A stretch of DNA of 35,874 nucleotides from Candidatus Uhrbacteria bacterium (GTDB lineage Bacteria > Patescibacteriota > Patescibacteriia > JACQRZ01). A program made the translations under genes and the position numbers. The notes under the pieces were generated by a model. That model had not been told where the DNA came from. It saw nothing but the letters and a program-made list of their open reading frames with translations, and searched no databases. The stretch is taken from the NCBI GenBank assembly GCA_016188385.1, contig JACPHV010000003.1, positions 1 to 35,874 of the forward strand, written 5' to 3'. Below, piece by piece: positions 31,890-35,874 of this stretch (positions within the stretch are counted from its first letter, which is position 1; every line of letters starts with the position of its first letter).

Positions 31890-32873
31890 TGCGATCTTGC
31901 GCACAAACGTATACTGATCACTATCGCCCTGCGACGCAAGCGGAATGAATGAAAATCCCCGTTCGCGCCACTTTTGTCTGTATATCTCATTGCTCCTGTT
32001 GTCAACTCTTCCGAGCAGAAGATCCTGGAGCTCTTGAGGCGTAAGACTATGTGCAATGCTTTCTAATGCGTGATCGGACAAGAAATATCCGCCTTGTACA
32101 AGCGCGGCGCTCACCGCCGGATCTTGATCAAAATCAACTCCGGTGGTGCGATGACCTAAAATCATCCCGACCCGATCGGGTATTTCAAATCGAGGCGGGA
32201 TGCTATCCTTTCTTGGTTTGTAGTCAGGCGCAAAACGGCCTGTTCGCGTACGCCACTCTTCCTTCACTTCATCTGTCACGAAAGGGTCATCGGGATCTTC
32301 TTTAAGGATGGCGGCGACTCTCTGGATACCGACTGCTTCATTGCTTTCAGTTTGAGCCGCCGCGTACGCCTCGGGCGCAAGAAATAAATCGGGATGAAAT
32401 GTAATGAGCACATCTTCCTCTCCTTTGCCGAAATCAAATTTGAATTGCAATCCATCGCCAATCCATTCCGGTTGATGAGTAATAATGGCTGATACATGAT
32501 CCTTTACTTCAGCGCGCATCGCCGGGTCTCGAAAAATCGGATCTACCATCATAAGAGTGCGGGATCCTAAGCAAAGAGGATACTCGATGTCTTTTCCTGA
32601 CCCGACATATACCGTGGGATGTCTCGTAAGCAATTCCTCATCGATCAGACGGTCGGAGCGGATATCCACGATGAATGCTCTTTTTTGCGCGATCGCGCCA
32701 TCCTTATTGCCTGTTGCCGCATCGATATGCGCGTACGCGAGCCGTACATGCTCTGTCGGCAACACGCTGTCTGACGGATGCGCGTAATCGCGCGGTGCGC
32801 GTTCCGGTGTACGAAACCGGTCCGGCACGCTTATCTGTTTTGGCTGAAAACCCTGTTCTCGTGATGTATCCAT
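31884..32873 (-). CDS. Conserved-looking protein of unknown function with a Rossmann-like motif
   Basis: 329 residues, soluble, rich in Asp, Arg and Pro at the N-terminus. Residues 89-112 contain YVGSGKDIEYPL and then TLMMVDP, a strand, Gly-rich turn and acidic strand end that recall the nucleotide- or AdoMet-binding start of a Rossmann fold, though no methyltransferase catalytic motif is seen. The C-terminal part holds ILGHRTTGVDFD and a Ser/Leu-rich helix (LTPQELQDLLLGRVD). It begins six bases after the ArfB-like gene and is the last gene of that operon. No function assigned. Confidence 0.75.
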   Translation of the reverse strand: MDTSREQGFQPKQISVPDRFRTPERAPRDYAHPSDSVLPTEHVRLAYAHIDAATGNKDGAIAQKRAFIVDIRSDRLIDEELLTRHPTVYVGSGKDIEYPLCLGSRTLMMVDPIFRDPAMRAEVKDHVSAIITHQPEWIGDGLQFKFDFGKGEEDVLITFHPDLFLAPEAYAAAQTESNEAVGIQRVAAILKEDPDDPFVTDEVKEEWRTRTGRFAPDYKPRKDSIPPRFEIPDRVGMILGHRTTGVDFDQDPAVSAALVQGGYFLSDHALESIAHSLTPQELQDLLLGRVDNRSNEIYRQKWRERGFSFIPLASQGDSDQYTFVRKIAS

Positions 32874-32879
32874 ATATGA

Positions 32880-33311
32880 TCAATAGTCGGGTATGCGCGG
32901 CTGTTTACGGCCCTCTTTTTTCTCGGCACGCTCGCGTTTTGACGACAACCGCCGTTCGCGCGCGCGGCGCGACGGTTTGGTCTCTTTGCGTTCCGGTTGT
33001 CCGATAAGCGCTCCTTGTACCAGGGACGTAAGCCGCCTGACCACCTCTTGTTTGTTTCTTAACCGCGAACGGTACGTGCCGCAATGCAGGATGATGTCTC
33101 CGGACGCGGCGATCCTATTCTTGAGCTTTTCACGCAACATCAATCGCTGCTCCTCGGTGACACTCGTTGACCGATCGATATTCCATGCAACCGTCACGCG
33201 TGTTTCAACCTTATTCACATTCTGACCCCCGGGCCCGCCGCTCCTGCTCGAAGCAAAAGCACATTCGGATTCAGGGATGAAAAACGGCTGTTCACGAACA
33301 TTCTCTGTCAT
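32880..33311 (-). CDS. arfB: ArfB/YaeJ-like peptidyl-tRNA hydrolase (ribosome rescue)
   Basis: 143 residues with an RF-1-type domain: SSRSGGPGGQNVNKVETRV holds the catalytic GGQ (28-30), and the basic C-terminal tail (from about 105, KPSRRARERRLSSKRERAEKKEGRK) is what ArfB uses to enter the empty mRNA channel. There is no codon-recognition domain, so it is not RF1 or RF2. It should free stalled ribosomes lacking a stop codon. The gene is nine bases after the NUDIX gene. Confidence 0.92.
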   Translation of the reverse strand: MTENVREQPFFIPESECAFASSRSGGPGGQNVNKVETRVTVAWNIDRSTSVTEEQRLMLREKLKNRIAASGDIILHCGTYRSRLRNKQEVVRRLTSLVQGALIGQPERKETKPSRRARERRLSSKRERAEKKEGRKQPRIPDY

Positions 33312-33320
33312 AAAACTTTT

Positions 33321-33737
33321 TCACCATGCCTGACGGATCAAATCTTTCAAGCTTTGATTGCTGACGGAAAAAGCATCTGAAAGAAACTCCTTCTTCGTCA
33401 CCCAACGAAATTCATCAATCATCTCTTCTTCATCGTCTGTTTGCAAACAGAGAATTTCCGGATTGTTCGGCACACAGAAAAAAGTCGTACAGATAACCTG
33501 GGTAGTATCGTAAGACCTCACGAACCACCATACGCCCGCGCATCCCATAATGGTAATGTCAAGACCGACTTCCTCTTTCACTTCACGTGCAAGAGTATCG
33601 TAAGGCGATTCCCCATACTCTACTCTGCCGCCTGGCAGATCCCAAAATATCTGTTCTCCGACAATCTGTTTGATGACAAGGAATGTACCATTGCGACGTA
33701 TGATAGCTTTCGCGGCTGCGATGACCAGCGGAGGCAT
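33321..33737 (-). CDS. NUDIX hydrolase
   Basis: 138 residues from the ATG at 33737 (AAGG just upstream), ten bases after the stomatin stop; the open frame to 33992 overlaps that gene and has no family sequence. The Nudix box is intact: G37-x5-E43-x7-R51-E-V-K-E-E-V-G-L, in DLPGGRVEYGESP ... REVKEEVGL. It hydrolyses a nucleoside diphosphate linked to some moiety; substrate cannot be read from sequence. Confidence 0.93.
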   Translation of the reverse strand: MPPLVIAAAKAIIRRNGTFLVIKQIVGEQIFWDLPGGRVEYGESPYDTLAREVKEEVGLDITIMGCAGVWWFVRSYDTTQVICTTFFCVPNNPEILCLQTDDEEEMIDEFRWVTKKEFLSDAFSVSNQSLKDLIRQAW

Positions 33738-33747
33738 ACGCCTTAAT

Positions 33748-34674
33748 TCATTCCGTATGCTTCTTGTGATTTCCGATGCCGGGCGCTCCAATCCGCTCAA
33801 ACGCGCGGAGAATCTCGAGCGGCACGGCAAAAACAACGGTATTCGATTGATCGGAACTGATATCGTTGATGGAATGCAGCGTACGCAAATGTAAGGCGCC
33901 GGGAACGCTTGCAAGCACATGTGCGGCGTCCGCGAGATTTTGCGATGCGATCTTTTCCCCTTCCGCCTTGATAATGACCGCACGACGTTCACGTTCCGCT
34001 TCCGCTTCCTTGCTCATCGTACGCTTCATGTCTGAAGGAAGCTCGATATGCTTGAGCTCAACCGCGTTCACCTTGATGCCCCACGGATCTGAAGCTTTGT
34101 CAACGATTTCTTTTATCCTCGTTGATATCTGATCGCGTTTGCCAAGCAGCTCATCAAGCGTCACTTCGCCAACCACATCGCGCATCGTGGTCTGCGCGAG
34201 CTGGGATACCGCGTATCTGAAATCCTCCACTTCCAACACGGCTCGCGGGGCGGCGCTGATAAGGTAGTAAAGGACGGCATTCACATTGACAGACACATTA
34301 TCGCGCGTCATGCAATCTTGATCAGGAACATCTACGACTTTCACGCGCAGATCGACGCGGATCATACGCTGGATTACGGGAAAGATCCAATGCAACCCCG
34401 CTTCGCGCGTGCTCGTGTAGCGGCCGAGCGTGAGTACGACACCGCGCTCATAGTGGTTAATCACTCGCAATCCCGCGAAAAAAAACAGAACGAGTATAAG
34501 GATCGGTATGAAAAGAAGTGCCATAAACAGTGAGATGGCGCCAACCACGGAAACCAACGCCGTGATAATCGGCATGCCAAAAAATATGAATAAGAAAAAT
34601 AACACGATGAACCTGCTCGCTTGGGGTGGGATGGTTATCTGGGAAGGAGGCGGGGGCAGTCGATTTTTTTTCAT
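33748..34674 (-). CDS. Stomatin/slipin-like SPFH-domain membrane protein
   Basis: 308 residues. Two hydrophobic segments at the N-terminus (about 22-68) are followed by an SPFH domain starting INHYERGVVLTLGRY and including DLRVKVVDVPDQDCMTRDNVSV, then a charged helical stretch (KEAEAERERRAVIIKAEGEK) that drives oligomer formation. The final helix-rich part contains SSDQSNTVVFAVP, typical of slipins. These proteins form membrane microdomain scaffolds. Commonly next to a NfeD protease, but none is seen here; the neighbours are the protein upstream (12-nt gap) and NUDIX. Confidence 0.93.
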   Translation of the reverse strand: MKKNRLPPPPSQITIPPQASRFIVLFFLFIFFGMPIITALVSVVGAISLFMALLFIPILILVLFFFAGLRVINHYERGVVLTLGRYTSTREAGLHWIFPVIQRMIRVDLRVKVVDVPDQDCMTRDNVSVNVNAVLYYLISAAPRAVLEVEDFRYAVSQLAQTTMRDVVGEVTLDELLGKRDQISTRIKEIVDKASDPWGIKVNAVELKHIELPSDMKRTMSKEAEAERERRAVIIKAEGEKIASQNLADAAHVLASVPGALHLRTLHSINDISSDQSNTVVFAVPLEILRAFERIGAPGIGNHKKHTE

Positions 34675-34686
34675 ACGAAAACCATA

Positions 34687-35874
34687 TTATTTCCGCAGGA
34701 GTCCGCCCCACTCGACGAGAGTGAACCCGGTGCGAGGAGGCGCTGTGAGTTTTTGCTGCGGCAGATCAATTAGATGATCGATCCCTTCGAAATCAAGAAA
34801 CACACGGATCACCGTATCAGGTTGCGGTCTCACGTCAAGCGGGGCAAGCTCGTTCATTTCGCGCGTGGTCAGCCAGCTTAAACGCACATGGGACGAGTCG
34901 GGCATGCGCGGCAACCAAAATGCCTCGAAATCTTCGCGCTCCTTTTTATGAAGCCCAAGCTGCCGCAAGTGAGTATCGATCGTGTGTGATACTTCTGTCC
35001 GCGGTACGACAAAGCCGGATCGAATCCGCGGATATGCCCCGCTCCCTTGCCCTTCCCAAAACAGTGAATCATAGGTGCTGCCATCCTGCATCGTGAGTGT
35101 CCCATCCGGAGATGCGTGTGCGTACCATCCGTTCCCGTACGAAGGATCGGATACGCGGATCGCGGCATCGACTCTCACTGATACTTCGGTAGGTTCATCC
35201 GGATACAGATAGATGACAGGCTTGCCGCACTCAACAGCCGGACCGTAAGCGGAATTATTATATACAACATATCTTCCAAGCGCGTCTTTCACGATGAGTA
35301 CCGGATGCTTCCGGGAAAACTCCTGAAATGTAAGGGTGCGCGCTTCTCCGTCACCGGAGTAATAGGTCCCATTATTTGTATCATACAAAAACCGCGCTAC
35401 CGGATTATCAGCATTGGAAAATTCATAGACCGCATCGCCGTTTGCCGCGACACCGGCTGATACAAGCCGCGACGTTACGCTTGGCGCGACAAGCGCCAAA
35501 AACGCGCCTGCCCCGCAGCCAGTCGTATTAACCAACTGAAACGTATCTGTGTTGCGCTTACCTGTGTTCCATGTGACATCCGCAACGCCGTCATCCCCGA
35601 GCACAAACGATTCAACGAGCAGATCTTCTACCTCGCCGGGACGCGCTTCAGAATACAGGATACCATAAGGGGTTTTCGCGATCGCCTTCCGTGACTGCGC
35701 CGGAGAATCAAGTCCGAAAAATCCACCAAAATTCTGAAGCTCAATTCCTTGATAGGTGAGAGTATCTTGCTGAAGGATAGACCGGTATGCCTTTTCATAA
35801 TTGATTGCTACGCTTTCGATGGGCTCCGCGCCATAGAATTCTTTGGTTTTCGGATCGTAGGCATCAGAATTTTG
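34687..35874 (-). CDS. Unknown protein with a C-terminal KPVIYLYP-type domain, 5' end beyond window
   Basis: The frame is open from the window edge (codon at 35874) to the stop at 34687, 395 residues, so the annotatable GTG at 35604 is internal and the real start is further upstream. The C-terminal ~190 residues begin CGKPVIYLYPDEP and include GWYAHASPDGTL, YDSLFWEGQGSG and EDFEAFWLPRMPDS. I recall this pattern from uncharacterised, probably secreted or surface proteins in CPR and other bacteria; no enzymatic motif is evident. The visible N-terminal half has DPKTKEFYGAEPI and repeated aromatic-rich strands. First known gene of the stomatin operon. Confidence 0.75.
   Translation of the reverse strand, partial: QNSDAYDPKTKEFYGAEPIESVAINYEKAYRSILQQDTLTYQGIELQNFGGFFGLDSPAQSRKAIAKTPYGILYSEARPGEVEDLLVESFVLGDDGVADVTWNTGKRNTDTFQLVNTTGCGAGAFLALVAPSVTSRLVSAGVAANGDAVYEFSNADNPVARFLYDTNNGTYYSGDGEARTLTFQEFSRKHPVLIVKDALGRYVVYNNSAYGPAVECGKPVIYLYPDEPTEVSVRVDAAIRVSDPSYGNGWYAHASPDGTLTMQDGSTYDSLFWEGQGSGAYPRIRSGFVVPRTEVSHTIDTHLRQLGLHKKEREDFEAFWLPRMPDSSHVRLSWLTTREMNELAPLDVRPQPDTVIRVFLDFEGIDHLIDLPQQKLTAPPRTGFTLVEWGGLLRK

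Overview
This window looks like a chromosomal segment of a small-genome bacterium of the Candidate Phyla Radiation (Patescibacteria). The inference rests on compact, mostly minus-strand operons with overlapping or nearly touching genes, few clear Shine-Dalgarno sites, a group I intron inside a tRNA gene, a LAGLIDADG endonuclease ORF squeezed against a tRNA gene, and short versions of familiar proteins. UGA is read as stop throughout (for example at the ATGA overlaps between genes), so the code is not that of Absconditabacteria or Gracilibacteria. The exact lineage cannot be fixed from this sequence alone.

Layout. 1-613: the tail of a plus-strand protein, probably a serine recombinase, runs convergently into a tRNA-Asn(GUU) gene that is split by a 197-nt group I intron and has its own promoter and terminator. 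614-9040: a nine-gene minus-strand operon, rrf2-sufC-sufB-sufD-sufS-sufU-sufT-dnaG-rpoD, starts from one clear promoter; iron-sulfur cluster assembly is thus joined to primase and the main sigma factor. 9079-13550: a MacAB-type export operon (membrane fusion protein, ATPase, FtsX/MacB permease, DUF5666-like anchored protein). Its fusion-protein gene carries a perfect 78-bp tandem repeat and a frameshift. 13597-16874: an FMN reductase, a Na+/Ca2+ exchanger, a small membrane protein and a CNNM/CorC-type CBS transporter.

17145-19205: a LAGLIDADG endonuclease lies between a tRNA-Ser-like 5' half and an intact tRNA-Ser(GGA), downstream of rmuC. 19207-22601 (plus): a P2-type cation ATPase and a DedA protein. 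22602-28268: class I ribonucleotide reductase nrdA-nrdB and, upstream of it, a redox operon of glutaredoxin, a 59-residue protein with 14 cysteines, and thioredoxin reductase; together these could supply and protect reducing power for deoxynucleotide synthesis. 28328-30948: PEBP protein, M24 peptidase, NAD(P)HX dehydratase. 31027-31889 (plus): a broken bile-acid-symporter-family transporter. 31884-35874: an operon with a protein running off the window end, a stomatin, a NUDIX hydrolase, an ArfB-like peptidyl-tRNA hydrolase and an unknown protein.

The observations I consider most worth following are the 14-Cys protein between glutaredoxin and thioredoxin reductase, the half-tRNA/LAGLIDADG/tRNA arrangement, the intron-bearing tRNA-Asn next to a recombinase tail, the repeat-plus-frameshift in the fusion protein, and the repeated CGGCGA elements at the suf promoter.
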